From JAVBJN01 sp031546985 (GTDB lineage: Bacteria > Bacteroidota > Bacteroidia > Chitinophagales > Chitinophagaceae), in contig JAVBJN010000056.1 in the NCBI GenBank assembly GCA_031546985.1, positions 10,183 through 74,182 of the forward strand: DNA of 64,000 nucleotides. The letters run 5' to 3'. The translations under genes were made by a program, and so were the position numbers. Each line of letters starts with the position of its first letter. Positions within the stretch are counted from its first letter, which is position 1. Below the pieces are notes generated by a model. It searched no databases. It was not told the DNA's origin and saw nothing but the letters and a program-made list of their open reading frames with translations. Shown here one piece after another: positions 1 through 8,194 of the stretch.

Positions 1-229
1 TGGTAATCATGTATCCCACGCCAATGCCGGGATTGAAGCCTTTGCCATAAGAAGCAGTTACCAGTTTTTCCGAGTAAGCGCCCAGGGCATTAATATCATT
101 GCTGACAAATTCCTGCTGGCCCATCGGAAAGTTATAGCCCACACCCATCTTGAGGTAAAAACCCTGCGCAAAAGATGTACTGGCGGCCATCAGAGCTAAT
201 GCAGTAAGACCAAGCGTGATTTTTTTCAT
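1..229 (-). CDS. Outer-membrane beta-barrel protein, N-terminal fragment (runs off the window edge)
   Basis: Translating the minus strand from 229 gives a signal peptide (MKKITLGLTALALMAASTSFAQ) followed by GFYLKMGVGYNFPMGQQEF and a later GIGVGYMIT stretch. Alternating hydrophobic/Gly-aromatic strands directly after the signal sequence are typical of small outer-membrane barrel proteins of Bacteroidota. About 76 residues are visible and the frame is open to base 1, so the C-terminal part lies outside. A second in-frame ATG at 235 would add two residues (MHMKKI). No specific function can be assigned. Confidence 0.75.
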   Translation of the reverse strand, partial: MKKITLGLTALALMAASTSFAQGFYLKMGVGYNFPMGQQEFVSNDINALGAYSEKLVTASYGKGFNPGIGVGYMIT

Positions 230-292
230 ATGCATGTTTTTTATTACCAACAAGGTAAGGAAATAAATCCTGAGATGTAATACATAAGACAC

Positions 293-318
293 AAAAAAAT
301 CCCCGCCATTGGGCGGGG
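293..318 (-). terminator. Rho-independent terminator downstream of the PLP enzyme gene
   Basis: On the minus strand a GC-rich stem (ccccgcc paired with ggcgggg, loop around aat) is followed directly by a run of seven T. It lies 24 bases past the stop of the minus-strand gene at 342-1571. Confidence 0.8.
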
Positions 319-341
319 ACAAAAAAACAAGAAGGAGAAAA

Positions 342-1571
342 TTACAGACCTTTCAACGCGTTTTCCAGGTCGGCAATAATATCATTTACAGCTTCGATAC
401 CTACGCTGATGCGTACCAGGCCATCGGTAATGCCATATTCTTTACGGCTTTCGGCAGGTACACCCGCGTGGGTGGTAGAGGCAGGGTGAGAAATAAGGGT
501 GTCGCAAGTGCCCAGCGATACAGCGCTAACACACATTTGCAGGCCATCGATGAATTTTTTACCAGCTTCAAAACCACCATTCAGCTCAAAGCTCATCATA
601 GCGCCGGGGTGCTTCATTTGCTTTTGGCAAAGCGCATGATCCGGGTGATCGGCCAGGCCCAGGTAGTTTACCTTGCCAATAGCAGGGTGCTTAGCCAGGA
701 ACTCGGCTACTTTAACCGCGTTTTCGCAATGGCGATCCATGCGAACGTGAAGGGTACGCAGGCCATTGGTGAGTACAAACGCATCGAATGCACTGGCCTG
801 GCCACCCAGCAGGCGGAAGGTTTTGGTCATGCGGGTGCGCATATGCTCATTGTCGTGACCTACCAGTACACCACCTACAGCGGTACCATGACCGTTCAGG
901 AATTTGGTGGTAGAGTGCATTACGAAATCAACACCGTATTTGAAAGGCTGCTGCAGGTATGGGGTAGCAAAAGTATTGTCTACACTTACCAGCATATTGT
1001 GCGCCTTGGCCATTTTGGTAATGGCTTCGATATCTACACAGCTCAGGGTAGGGTTGGCAGGAGTTTCCAGGTACACCAGTTTGATGTCCGGGTTATTTTT
1101 GATGGTTTCCTCAGCAATTTTGAGGTCGCCCAGGTCGGCAATAATGGTTTCGATACCCAGGCCTTCCAGCAGTTTTTCGATCAGTTCCTGAGTGCCACCA
1201 TACAGTGAGTAGTGGGTAAGGATTTTTTCGCCGGCTTTTACATTACCCAGGATGAGGGTAGAGATAGCTGCCATGCCGGAGCTGTGCAGCATTGCTTTCA
1301 GTTTCAGGGGCTCACCGTTGGCATCTTTCAGACCAAAGGCTTCGAGGGCTGCAATCTTCTCTTCGGTTTCGCTAGAAGTAGGGTTGCCAAAACGGCCATA
1401 GATATGTCCTTTTTGCTTGCCCATAAACAGTTCCATGCCCTGCTCGGCGTTATCGAAAGTATAAGTAGACGTAGCGTAGATCGGAGTCAGGTGACTGCGA
1501 TTGCTGTCTTTTTGGTGCCCGGCATGTATACAAAGTGTGCCAAAGCCTTCTAAATTAAGTTTACTGCTCAT
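342..1571 (-). CDS. Trans-sulfuration family PLP enzyme (cystathionine gamma-synthase/lyase or methionine gamma-lyase like)
   Basis: This 409-residue protein has the Cys/Met-metabolism PLP fold at its usual length. The N-terminal HAGHQ...TPIYATSTY segment, the IYGRFGNPT motif (about residues 57-65), the SSGMAAI phosphate-binding loop (about 97-103), VDNTFATP and the STTKFLNGHG motif carrying the PLP lysine (near residue 220) are all present. Methionine gamma-lyases usually carry a Cys in the LYGxT loop; here that loop reads SLYGGT, so gamma-elimination from methionine is less certain than a cystathionine or O-acylhomoserine reaction. The enzyme is expected to be cytoplasmic and act in sulfur amino-acid metabolism. 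The gene stands alone, with its own candidate promoter and terminator. Confidence 0.88.
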   Translation of the reverse strand: MSSKLNLEGFGTLCIHAGHQKDSNRSHLTPIYATSTYTFDNAEQGMELFMGKQKGHIYGRFGNPTSSETEEKIAALEAFGLKDANGEPLKLKAMLHSSGMAAISTLILGNVKAGEKILTHYSLYGGTQELIEKLLEGLGIETIIADLGDLKIAEETIKNNPDIKLVYLETPANPTLSCVDIEAITKMAKAHNMLVSVDNTFATPYLQQPFKYGVDFVMHSTTKFLNGHGTAVGGVLVGHDNEHMRTRMTKTFRLLGGQASAFDAFVLTNGLRTLHVRMDRHCENAVKVAEFLAKHPAIGKVNYLGLADHPDHALCQKQMKHPGAMMSFELNGGFEAGKKFIDGLQMCVSAVSLGTCDTLISHPASTTHAGVPAESRKEYGITDGLVRISVGIEAVNDIIADLENALKGL

Positions 1572-1596
1572 GATATAGGGGGGAATTTACAGTGCA

Positions 1597-1604
1597 CAAA
1601 AGTA
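1597..1604 (-). promoter_or_regulatory. Candidate Bacteroidota -7 element (TACTTTTG) for the PLP enzyme gene
   Basis: The minus strand reads TACTTTTG, an exact match to the TAnnTTTG element of the primary sigma factor in Bacteroidota, 25 bases upstream of the ATG at 1571. No clear -33 TTTG partner was found at standard spacing. Confidence 0.45.
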
Positions 1605-1827
1605 GCTTAATTCCCTGAGAATGCCGTTTGGCCTTTCATAAAACAAGGCATGCGGGCAGGCGGTAACCCCCTATTTTAACCTTTTGTTGGGGCCATGGAT
1701 TTGGTTGTTTGCGCAATAATTCCGTATTTCGCAACACATGATTCCGACAAACAGCATATTGATATCCCGTTATTATTACTATTCCAACAGCCGGAATAGG
1801 GGATAGTATGTAACTATATTGTAAGCA

Positions 1828-1855
1828 ACACCCGGTTCCGAGCAGGAGCCGGGTG
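1828..1855 (+). terminator. Stem-loop in the 377-bp leader region before the aromatic amino-acid hydroxylase gene
   Basis: The segment acacccggttcc / ggagccgggtgt forms a 12-bp stem with one G-U pair, a short loop and a following gttttcgttt. No plus-strand gene precedes it, so it is either the terminator of a short transcript starting in 1605-1820 or an attenuator in the leader of the hydroxylase at 1949. Nothing else coding was recognised in 1572-1948. Confidence 0.4.
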
Positions 1856-1948
1856 TTTTCGTTTACAGATTTCTCTCTTTTCTTCTGCCAGAGCCTCGTG
1901 GGTTTACAAAGTCTGAATCCTTTTTCAAACACTTTTAAACCCTGTTTT

Positions 1949-2695
1949 ATGAACAGATTAAAACCAACCGTACAGCGCTACGATGCGTACACCCCCGAAG
2001 ACTTTGAGGTATGGCGCACTTTGTTTAACCGCCAGCTGCATTTGCTGCAACCCTCGGCCAGCCGTTTATACCTGGAGGCGCTGGAAAAAATCGGGTTCGA
2101 AGCCGGGCATATTCCCGATTTCGGCAAGGTAAACCCGTTAATGCAAGCCGCTACCGGGTGGCAGTTGCAGGTGGTACCCGACCTGGTGCCCCAGCAGGAT
2201 TTTTTCAGAGCGCTGGCCAACCAAACGTTTACCGCTACCTGCTGGCTGCGCACCCTGGCCCAGCTCGACTATATTGAAGAGCCCGATATGTTTCACGATG
2301 TATTTGGGCACGCGCCATTGTTGGTAAATGAGGATTATGCTGCCTTCCTGGAAGGATTCAGCCGTATCGCCTTGCGCTGGTTGCACAACGAAAGGGCGGT
2401 GGCGCTGCTGGGCCGGGTATACTGGTTTACCATCGAATTTGGGCTCATCCGCGAAGCCGGCCAAACCAAAGTATTTGGCGCGGGTATCATGTCGTCGCCG
2501 GGCGAAACCCGCCACAGCCTTGATCCTGCGGTACTGCGCAGACCTTTTAACCTGGCAGATATGCTGCAAACAGATTACCGGACCGATGCCTTGCAGGAGC
2601 AATACTTTGTGCTGGAGTCGTTTGAGCAGTTGCGGCTAAGCCTGGCCACAATGGAAGCCGCGCTGGAAGCGGAGTTGAGTGTTTTGGCGTATTAA
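1949..2695 (+). CDS. phhA: Aromatic amino-acid hydroxylase (phenylalanine 4-monooxygenase)
   Basis: The protein belongs to the pterin-dependent aromatic amino-acid hydroxylases, which convert L-Phe to L-Tyr with a mononuclear iron. The iron ligands are visible as HDVFGH (His116, His121) and the Glu in YWFTIEFGLI (Glu163), with almost the same spacing as in the bacterial phenylalanine hydroxylase of Chromobacterium. The ATG at 1949 gives MNRLKPTVQRYDAYTPEDFEVW and 248 residues, close to the family length; an upstream in-frame ATG at 1853 would add 32 residues unlike the family. The tyrosine it makes is the substrate of the ammonia-lyase at 23239, a possible metabolic link but not an operon. 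It converges with the next gene with a 5-bp gap. Confidence 0.92.
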   Translation: MNRLKPTVQRYDAYTPEDFEVWRTLFNRQLHLLQPSASRLYLEALEKIGFEAGHIPDFGKVNPLMQAATGWQLQVVPDLVPQQDFFRALANQTFTATCWLRTLAQLDYIEEPDMFHDVFGHAPLLVNEDYAAFLEGFSRIALRWLHNERAVALLGRVYWFTIEFGLIREAGQTKVFGAGIMSSPGETRHSLDPAVLRRPFNLADMLQTDYRTDALQEQYFVLESFEQLRLSLATMEAALEAELSVLAY

Positions 2696-2700
2696 AAGAA

Positions 2701-3273
2701 TTATGGGTTGGCTGCCAATTGCGTGACTTTCTGCAACCATTTTTCCCGCTGGGCTGGGGTGGAAGAGCGTACCGGACCAAAGGCTGTAACCTTAACCGGC
2801 TTAATGCCGCAGAATTCCAGCGTCATTCTTTTGAGCTGGTTAATGGCCGGTCTGCGGTTAATGAACCGGTAATACCAGGCGGGTTGGTCCAGGGTGCAAA
2901 TGATGTGTGCGGTGCGGCCTTTCAGCAATTTATCCCACCACACAGAGTTGTCGCGGTATTTGAAAGCGAAGCCGGGTAGGAACGTGCGGTCCAGGAAACC
3001 TTTAAAAAGTGCAGGCAAGCCGCCCCACCAAACGGGGTGGATCAGTACAATATGCTCTGCCCACAAAATATCTTCACGGGCCGCCAGCAAATCGGGTTCC
3101 AGCTCGGTACGCTGGCGGTAGCCGTATTGCAGGTTGGGATTAAACTCCAGCTGGTGAATGTGGATCTGGCGTATTTCGTGCCGGGCCGCTCCTGCCGCAT
3201 ATGCTGCTACCAGGCCTGCGCCAAAACTTTGCGCGTCGGGATGTCCGTTGATGATTAAGATGCGTGATGCCAT
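2701..3273 (-). CDS. NAD(P)H-dependent oxidoreductase, flavodoxin-like fold (NQO/MdaB type)
   Basis: The 190-residue protein starts RILIINGHPDAQSFGAGL, the nucleotide-binding opening of the flavodoxin-like quinone reductases. It continues with IVLIHPVWWGGLPALFKGFLD (about residues 75-95), the hallmark FMN/FAD-contact loop of the family. Such cytoplasmic enzymes do two-electron reduction of quinones or nitro compounds. It lies 70 bp downstream of, and co-directional with, the Crp-type regulator at 3344-3928, so the two may be co-transcribed or functionally paired. It is not the dialkylresorcinol enzyme DarA, which is a different family. Confidence 0.85.
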   Translation of the reverse strand: MASRILIINGHPDAQSFGAGLVAAYAAGAARHEIRQIHIHQLEFNPNLQYGYRQRTELEPDLLAAREDILWAEHIVLIHPVWWGGLPALFKGFLDRTFLPGFAFKYRDNSVWWDKLLKGRTAHIICTLDQPAWYYRFINRRPAINQLKRMTLEFCGIKPVKVTAFGPVRSSTPAQREKWLQKVTQLAANP

Positions 3274-3343
3274 AATTGAAAAGTATTCGATAAGGCAAAG
3301 CTAGCAGACCGGATTGGGCAGTATTGTGATAAATGTCAAAAAC

Positions 3344-3928
3344 TTAATCGGGATGGTAAGGTTGCAGGCCTGCCGCACGAATGCGGCTCAGGGTTTCGCG
3401 GCTTACGCCCAGGTAAGAAGCGATGTGCTGCAGCGGTATGTCGAGAATGAGTTGGGGCTGGTGCGCCATCAGTTGTGCGTAACGCTCGGCGGCCGAAAGC
3501 AGTTGAAAAGATTGTACCCTCTCTTCCAGCTCCATATAAGCCAGCTCTGCAAACATGCGGCCCAGTTGCTGCCAGGCATTGCTGGCTTTATAATGGCTTT
3601 CCATTACTGCTTTGGGCAGCACGTGCAAGGTGCAGGGGGTAAGCGCCTGCAACCCTTCTTGGCTGGTGCGCCCGGTAATGAGGCTGGTATAGGCCGTAAG
3701 AATCTCACCAGAAAAGCGAATGCAATTGGTGTGCTCCTCGCCTTTGCCGGTAAAGTAAGACCGCAGTACGCCCGTTTGAATGTAAGCAATGTGGCGGCAC
3801 TGCTGCCCGGGTCTTAGCCAGTGTTCGTTTTTGGCCAGGTGCACTTCCTCTACCAGCGGCTCCAGTGCTTCGAGATCCGCGTTTGGCACTATATTGAATT
3901 GCCTGAAATAATCGGTTAGTCCCTGCAT
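3344..3928 (-). CDS. Crp/Fnr-family transcriptional regulator
   Basis: The 194-residue protein has an N-terminal cyclic-nucleotide-binding-like beta-roll (about residues 20-115, with GVLRSYFTGKGEEHTNCIRF) and a C-terminal winged helix-turn-helix ending IASYLGVSRETLSRIRAAGL (about 165-185). That matches the length and layout of the many Bacteroidota Crp/Fnr-like regulators. No Cys cluster for an Fe-S centre is present, so it is not an oxygen-sensing Fnr. The gene is upstream of the flavodoxin-fold oxidoreductase on the same strand. The ligand is unknown. Confidence 0.85.
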   Translation of the reverse strand: MQGLTDYFRQFNIVPNADLEALEPLVEEVHLAKNEHWLRPGQQCRHIAYIQTGVLRSYFTGKGEEHTNCIRFSGEILTAYTSLITGRTSQEGLQALTPCTLHVLPKAVMESHYKASNAWQQLGRMFAELAYMELEERVQSFQLLSAAERYAQLMAHQPQLILDIPLQHIASYLGVSRETLSRIRAAGLQPYHPD

Positions 3929-4027
3929 ATGCTGTAATGATGCTTCGTATTCAAAAGTCGGGAAACTAGTGGAATATCAGGCAATTGACTAAATATTTAG
4001 TATTTTGGTTAGACCAACCTTACTGAT

Positions 4028-5173
4028 ATGGATAAATTACCTATGACGGTCCGGAGATCGATAGAATTATTGGGCCTGTGCGCGCTTGTGTTTGTTATTG
4101 CAGTGGGTAAGGATATCATCATGCCCATTCTGATGGCCTTTTTTATAAGCATTCTGCTGCTGCCGATATTCCGTTTTCTTCGAAAGTGGAAGTTTCCCGA
4201 AGCCATTGCCATTGTTTGCTCTATTGTAGTGGGGGCATTGCTTATTGTGGGTATCGTAGGCTTTTTATCGTACCAGGTATCGATACTGGTTTCGGATTTC
4301 CCGGAAATACAGAAGAATGTAAACATCCACATCAACAACATCAGTGAGTGGATCAACAGAAAAATGCATTTCTCCTCTACCCAGCAAATTACGCTGCTTA
4401 AACAGCAGAGCGAGAAAATGGTAACCAATGCCGGGTCTATGCTAAGCGGTGCCGCGGTGTCGCTGTCTTCGGTTTTTGTGTTTATGGGATTGCTGCCCAT
4501 TTACGTGTTCCTGCTCATGTATTATAAAAACCTGCTGCTCCGTTTTGTGTTCCTGTGGTTTTCGCGCGATTACCACGAGCAGGTAGAGTCGGGCCTTAAA
4601 GAAATAGAGTCTATTATTAAAAGCTACCTGGTAGGGTTGCTCATCCAGATTACTTACATCACCATATTGCTGGGCGGCACATTGGCCATTTTTGGTATTA
4701 AACACGCTTTGCTTATTGGTATTATATTCGGCATCCTCAACCTCATTCCATACATTGGTGCACTGATCGGAAACCTGTTGGGTGTGCTGCTTACGCTCAC
4801 TTCTTCACAGGATCTGGGCCAGGTATTTACGGTATTGATAGCCATTGCCGTAGTGCAGTTTCTCGACAACAATATCCTGATGCCAAGAATTGTGGGTTCC
4901 AAAGTAAAGATCAATGCCTTGATGAGTATCGTGGGGGTAATTATAGGCGGCTCCATTGCTGGCATACCGGGTATGTTCCTGTCGCTGCCCATGATGGCCA
5001 TTCTCAAAATTGTATTTGACCGCACCGATGAGTTTCGGCATTGGGGTGTGCTCCTGGGCGATGACCGCCCTGCGCTCAGCCCCATCAGCCACCCGGTTAT
5101 GCGGTTGCGCAACAAACACCTGCGCAAAAAACTGGACGAAGATGATGGGCTTAACCCGCCCGGAAAAGAATAA
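4028..5173 (+). CDS. AI-2E family membrane transporter
   Basis: The 381-residue integral membrane protein has the AI-2E-transporter family layout: two N-terminal helices (MPILMAFFISILLLPIF near residues 33-49), a third helix, a soluble segment (about 85-145), then a long hydrophobic C-terminal half with the conserved LNLIPYIGALIGN motif (about 237-249) and VGVIIGGSIAGIPGMFL. Some family members export autoinducer-2 and others are Na+/H+ antiporters, so the substrate cannot be read from sequence. The C-terminal tail (from about 330) is hydrophilic and highly charged. Single gene with its own terminator. Confidence 0.88.
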   Translation: MDKLPMTVRRSIELLGLCALVFVIAVGKDIIMPILMAFFISILLLPIFRFLRKWKFPEAIAIVCSIVVGALLIVGIVGFLSYQVSILVSDFPEIQKNVNIHINNISEWINRKMHFSSTQQITLLKQQSEKMVTNAGSMLSGAAVSLSSVFVFMGLLPIYVFLLMYYKNLLLRFVFLWFSRDYHEQVESGLKEIESIIKSYLVGLLIQITYITILLGGTLAIFGIKHALLIGIIFGILNLIPYIGALIGNLLGVLLTLTSSQDLGQVFTVLIAIAVVQFLDNNILMPRIVGSKVKINALMSIVGVIIGGSIAGIPGMFLSLPMMAILKIVFDRTDEFRHWGVLLGDDRPALSPISHPVMRLRNKHLRKKLDEDDGLNPPGKE

Positions 5174-5178
5174 AGAGA

Positions 5179-5213
5179 GATCCTCTGGTATTGTGCCAGG
5201 GGATCTTCTTTTT
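5179..5213 (+). terminator. Rho-independent terminator after the AI-2E transporter gene
   Basis: gatcctctgg pairs with ccaggggatc around a 7-base loop and is followed by a T-rich tract (cttctttttat). It begins 5 bases past the stop and overlaps the end of the convergent gene at 5212. Confidence 0.8.
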
Positions 5214-5817
5214 ATGGTAAGGCATTGAGGGTATTGGTTTTAACCCAGCCTTTGGTGGCGGTTTTGCCCAGGTAAGTGCCGTAGGCCCAGCCGCCGCTAA
5301 AACGCTCTATATGCAATACATCGCCTTTAACAATAAATGCTTTGCGCTGTGTGCCATCTTTGGCGCTGGTGTAGAAATAAGATTTGGCCGTGGTTACATA
5401 ACGCAGCTCTACCCAGGTTTTTTTCTCTGAAAGTGAAAAATCGGTAGGGCCATCGGCAAAGTGTTGCACATTCCAGCAGCCGCCATGCTCTTCGGGCAAT
5501 TGAATGGTGAGTTGTTTGGTGGATTTGAGTTGCAATGTTCCGTTAATCACATCATTGGCGCTATCGGCCGGGTAATAGGTTTTGAGCAGCGCGGTTTTAC
5601 CTTTCAGTTTGCCTTCGATATAGAAAATGCAGGAAAACCGCGGGTTGCCCGTTTGCTCATCCAGCCCGGTGTACGATTCAAAATAGCCGGTAACTACGTT
5701 GGTAGCGGGGTTAAAGGCCAGGTGCAGCTGCTCATCGTAAGTGCCGGAAGTAATGGCGTTTTGGGCGTGGGTAGCAAAGCCTGCGCCCACCAGCAAAAGA
5801 GAAAATATAGGTTTCAT
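5212..5817 (-). CDS. Secreted protein of unknown function with an SH3-like C-terminus
   Basis: Starting at the ATG at 5817 gives a clean signal peptide (MKPIFSLLLVGAGFATHAQ); a longer frame from 5865 puts 16 polar residues in front of it and is less likely. The 201-residue product has an N-terminal beta-rich half (SGTYDEQLHLAFNPATNVVTGYFESY) and a C-terminal half (KAFIVKGDVLHIERFSGGWAYGTYLG...KGWVKTNTL) resembling a bacterial SH3-like module that binds peptidoglycan or peptides. It is the last gene of a probable three-gene minus-strand operon. Function unknown. Confidence 0.72.
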   Translation of the reverse strand: MKPIFSLLLVGAGFATHAQNAITSGTYDEQLHLAFNPATNVVTGYFESYTGLDEQTGNPRFSCIFYIEGKLKGKTALLKTYYPADSANDVINGTLQLKSTKQLTIQLPEEHGGCWNVQHFADGPTDFSLSEKKTWVELRYVTTAKSYFYTSAKDGTQRKAFIVKGDVLHIERFSGGWAYGTYLGKTATKGWVKTNTLNALP

Positions 5818-5830
5818 GGTGCTGCAAAGA

Positions 5831-6310
5831 TCAGGATTCCGGCACGAACTTGCGCCATTGCTCACCCTCGGCCACTGATTGGATGGTTTGGTTGCGGGTG
5901 AGCAGAAACCGGGTCATGTACCGTTTGAGCAAGAATACTTCTGCCAGCTTGCCCAATATGCCCAGCGGCGCGGCAAATTCCAGCACATCGGTCATGAGGG
6001 TGCCGGTGCTTTGTGCCTTAAAAGTATGTTCGTGTTGCATGGCGGCAAACGCGCCTTTGAGCATACGGTCGGTAAAAGAATGTGGCCGGTCCATTTGAGG
6101 AATCGTTACCGATAGTTTTTGGTACACACCCAGGTGCCTGGCCCGCCAGGTAACGGTTTCGCCTTGTTCTATAAGGCCGGAAGTGCGGCCTGCAATGGCT
6201 TTTTCGTTGGTTTCCCGGGTCGAAAGCTGGTGCAGGTCTATGCTGCGCGACAGGTCAAAAACCCTTTCGATAGGCGCGTTGATAAATGTTTGGAGGTAAA
6301 TGCGAACCAT
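5831..6310 (-). CDS. SRPBCC-family ligand-binding protein (polyketide cyclase/CoxG-like fold)
   Basis: The 159-residue protein from the ATG at 6310 starts MVRIYLQTFINAPIERVFDLSRSIDLH, the standard first strand and helix of the START/SRPBCC fold. It continues with GETVTWRARHLGVYQKLSVTI and FTDRMLKGAFAAMQHEHTF. Relatives in Bacteroidota are small cytoplasmic proteins annotated as SRPBCC or cell-division-inhibitor-like proteins; the ligand is unknown. A longer frame to 6436 lacks family similarity. It lies 13 bp from its downstream neighbour and 14 bp from its upstream one. Confidence 0.78.
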   Translation of the reverse strand: MVRIYLQTFINAPIERVFDLSRSIDLHQLSTRETNEKAIAGRTSGLIEQGETVTWRARHLGVYQKLSVTIPQMDRPHSFTDRMLKGAFAAMQHEHTFKAQSTGTLMTDVLEFAAPLGILGKLAEVFLLKRYMTRFLLTRNQTIQSVAEGEQWRKFVPES

Positions 6311-6324
6311 GCCGGCAATAAAGA

Positions 6325-6795
6325 TTATTGAAAAAGGACTTGCCAGTGCTGCTGTGCCTGCCCCTGGTATATGAGCGACAGGTTTTCGTAAGCTATAACC
6401 TGCTCGCTGCTGCCCGAAAGAAAGCATTTGTTGCACGAAACCACTTTAGAAACCAGGGTGCCCTTGATCTGGCTTATGGTATCTGCACGGTTATCTTTGG
6501 TAAGCAGTACCAGGCTGCTGCGCGACATATCGGGCAGCAGGCTTTGCAGGGTGCTTAAAGGCAAGGTAAGTGTAGTATCCTGGTAAGAGATATTGTATTG
6601 TCCCTTGTATTCGGCCGCACCGGTTTGGGTATCGACAGCTACCAGGCCTACCGTATCGTTTACGCTAAGGGCCGATTGGCTAAAATCGATAACCAGCGAG
6701 GGCGAAGGAAAAGCGCATTTGGCCCTGGAGCAGCAACCATACAAAGCTGTTGCTGCCAATCCAATTGTTAAAAGGGGTAATAAAGAAAAACGCAT
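6325..6795 (-). CDS. Hypothetical lipoprotein
   Basis: The 156-residue product starts MRFSLLPLLTIGLAATALYGC, a signal peptide ending in a lipobox-like LYGC, so the mature protein probably begins at Cys21 as a lipoprotein. The rest is beta-rich and polar, with a CNKC pair near residue 120. I do not recognise a named family. It is the first gene of the probable operon with the SRPBCC protein and the SH3-like secreted protein. Confidence 0.65.
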   Translation of the reverse strand: MRFSLLPLLTIGLAATALYGCCSRAKCAFPSPSLVIDFSQSALSVNDTVGLVAVDTQTGAAEYKGQYNISYQDTTLTLPLSTLQSLLPDMSRSSLVLLTKDNRADTISQIKGTLVSKVVSCNKCFLSGSSEQVIAYENLSLIYQGQAQQHWQVLFQ

Positions 6796-6833
6796 ACCGT
6801 ACGTTTTAAAAATGGTGCGCTATGAAGGTAAAA

Positions 6834-6860
6834 CAAAAAAGCAACCCGTTAAGGTTGCTT
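6834..6860 (-). terminator. Rho-independent terminator of fabH
   Basis: On the minus strand aagcaacc pairs with ggttgctt around a 6-base loop and is followed by TTTTTTGTTTT. It sits 10 bases past the fabH stop and close to the promoter region of the lipoprotein gene that starts at 6795. Confidence 0.75.
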
Positions 6861-6870
6861 TGTGTATGTC

Positions 6871-7881
6871 TTAGTTTTGGTATTGGTCTCCGTCGTAAGC
6901 CCATTTGATATAGGTAGAGCCCCAGGTAAATCCACCTCCAAAGGCGGCCAGTACCAGGTTGTCTCCTTTTTTCAATTGGTTTTCCCACTCCCACAGGCAC
7001 AGCGGCAGGGTACCGTTGGTAGTGTTACCGAATTTCTGGATGTTGATCATGGTTTTTTCCAATGGCAATCCCATTCTTTCGGCCGTAGCGTTAATGATGC
7101 GCAGGTTGGCCTGGTGGGGCACCAGCCATTTAATATCGTCTGAACCCAGGTTGTTGCGGTTCATAATATCGTAGGCTACATCTGCCATGTTTTTTACCGC
7201 AAATTTGAACACCGTTTGTCCTTCCTGGTACACGTAGTGTTCTTTATTCATCACGGTTTCGATGGTAGCAGGTTTTACAGAACCACCGGCTTTCTGGTGC
7301 AGGTGCGCACGTCCGGCACCATCACTTTTCAGGATGCTGTCGATTACACCGGTACCGTCTTCGCGGGGTTCCAGCAATACAGCGCCGGCGCCGTCGCCAA
7401 AGATGATGCAGGTAGTACGGTCTTCGTAGTTCATAATAGAACTCATTTTATCGCCACCTACAACGATGATTTTTTTATGACGGCCCGATTCTATAAACTG
7501 GGCTGCGGTAGTTAAAGCATAGAGGAAACCCGAGCAGGCTGCGTTAATATCGTAGCTGAATGCGTTTTTCAAACCAGCTTTATCTGCAATGATGTTGGCC
7601 GTGGCAGGAAACTGCATATCGGGTGTGGTGGTAGCACAAATCACCAGTTCAATCTCTTGCGGATCTACGCCGGTTTTGCGCAGAATGTCCTGAACCGCTT
7701 TGGCTCCCATATCGGAAGTACCCAGGCCTTCACCCTTCAGGATACGTCTTTCTTTAATTCCGGTGCGTGTTTGTATCCATTCGTCTGTAGTATCTACAAT
7801 GGTTTCCAGTTCCTTATTGGTGAGGATGTATTCTGGAACGTAGCCACCTACAGCGGTGATTGCGGCATGTATTTTTCCCAT
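6871..7881 (-). CDS. fabH: Beta-ketoacyl-ACP synthase III (FabH)
   Basis: The 336-residue protein has the complete FabH signature: DTTDEWIQTRTGI near the N-terminus, nucleophile Cys116 in DINAACSGFLYAL, His256 in LVPHQANLRI, and Asn286 in FGNTTNGTLPL. It starts fatty-acid synthesis by condensing acyl-CoA with malonyl-ACP. The ATG at 7881 (MGKIHAAITAVGGYVPEY) is preferred over 7917, because the longer form adds 12 non-family residues and would overlap a candidate promoter at 7915-7922. It looks like a housekeeping FabH rather than DarB, the KASIII-like enzyme of dialkylresorcinol synthesis; no darA lies beside it. Confidence 0.95.
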   Translation of the reverse strand: MGKIHAAITAVGGYVPEYILTNKELETIVDTTDEWIQTRTGIKERRILKGEGLGTSDMGAKAVQDILRKTGVDPQEIELVICATTTPDMQFPATANIIADKAGLKNAFSYDINAACSGFLYALTTAAQFIESGRHKKIIVVGGDKMSSIMNYEDRTTCIIFGDGAGAVLLEPREDGTGVIDSILKSDGAGRAHLHQKAGGSVKPATIETVMNKEHYVYQEGQTVFKFAVKNMADVAYDIMNRNNLGSDDIKWLVPHQANLRIINATAERMGLPLEKTMINIQKFGNTTNGTLPLCLWEWENQLKKGDNLVLAAFGGGFTWGSTYIKWAYDGDQYQN

Positions 7882-7914
7882 TTTATTCAGGCTTTCTTCT
7901 AAAAATTGAGCGCA

Positions 7915-7922
7915 CAAAGTTA
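7915..7922 (-). promoter_or_regulatory. Candidate -7 element (TAACTTTG) of fabH
   Basis: The minus strand reads TAACTTTG, an exact TAnnTTTG match, 33 bases before the preferred fabH ATG at 7881. Its position supports that start over the one at 7917. Confidence 0.45.
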
Positions 7923-8165
7923 ATCAAAAATCAATCGCTGCATATTTTTTAGTCATATGGTTGTAATAGAAAATGTGTACCAGGATAATCTCTTATGTTT
8001 TGCCTGTTTTATGCCGCAAAAATGACTTTTTCCGGATGCTGGTGTAATTTATGCGGGAGTGGAGCGGCAGGCGCGCATTATTTAATGTCAAAATCCTGTG
8101 GGCCAGCCGGGTACGGTTTCTAAATACTCTTTTGAAAAAGGGTTAGAAAGCTTGGCGGAAAAAAA

Positions 8166-8173
8166 TATCTTTG
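8166..8173 (+). promoter_or_regulatory. Candidate -7 element (TATCTTTG) of ruvA-sprA
   Basis: TATCTTTG matches TAnnTTTG exactly and ends 21 bases before the ruvA ATG. No convincing -33 TTTG was found at 19-21 bp spacing. The rest of the 313-bp gap from 7882 to 8194 shows nothing else I can support. Confidence 0.45.
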
Positions 8174-8194
8174 GAAGTTTAATATCGACCATAC

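Noticed and set aside
309..1208. 299-codon plus-strand frame
   Set aside because: It is antisense to the PLP enzyme and covers its terminator; no recognisable domain.
1636..1932. 98-codon minus-strand frame before phhA
   Set aside because: It has no signal, domain or start context and crosses the stem-loop at 1828-1855.
2701..3273. Flavodoxin-fold oxidoreductase as DarA
   Set aside because: HPVWWGG and overall length fit NQO/MdaB-type reductases; it is paired with a Crp-type regulator, not with a KASIII.
4028..5173. Autoinducer-2 quorum-sensing export
   Set aside because: The family name is historical and members have other substrates; no luxS or lsr genes are present, so no signalling role is claimed.
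6871..7881. KASIII as DarB of dialkylresorcinol synthesis
   Set aside because: The sequence is a standard FabH with no darA partner and lies 15 kb from the pigment genes.
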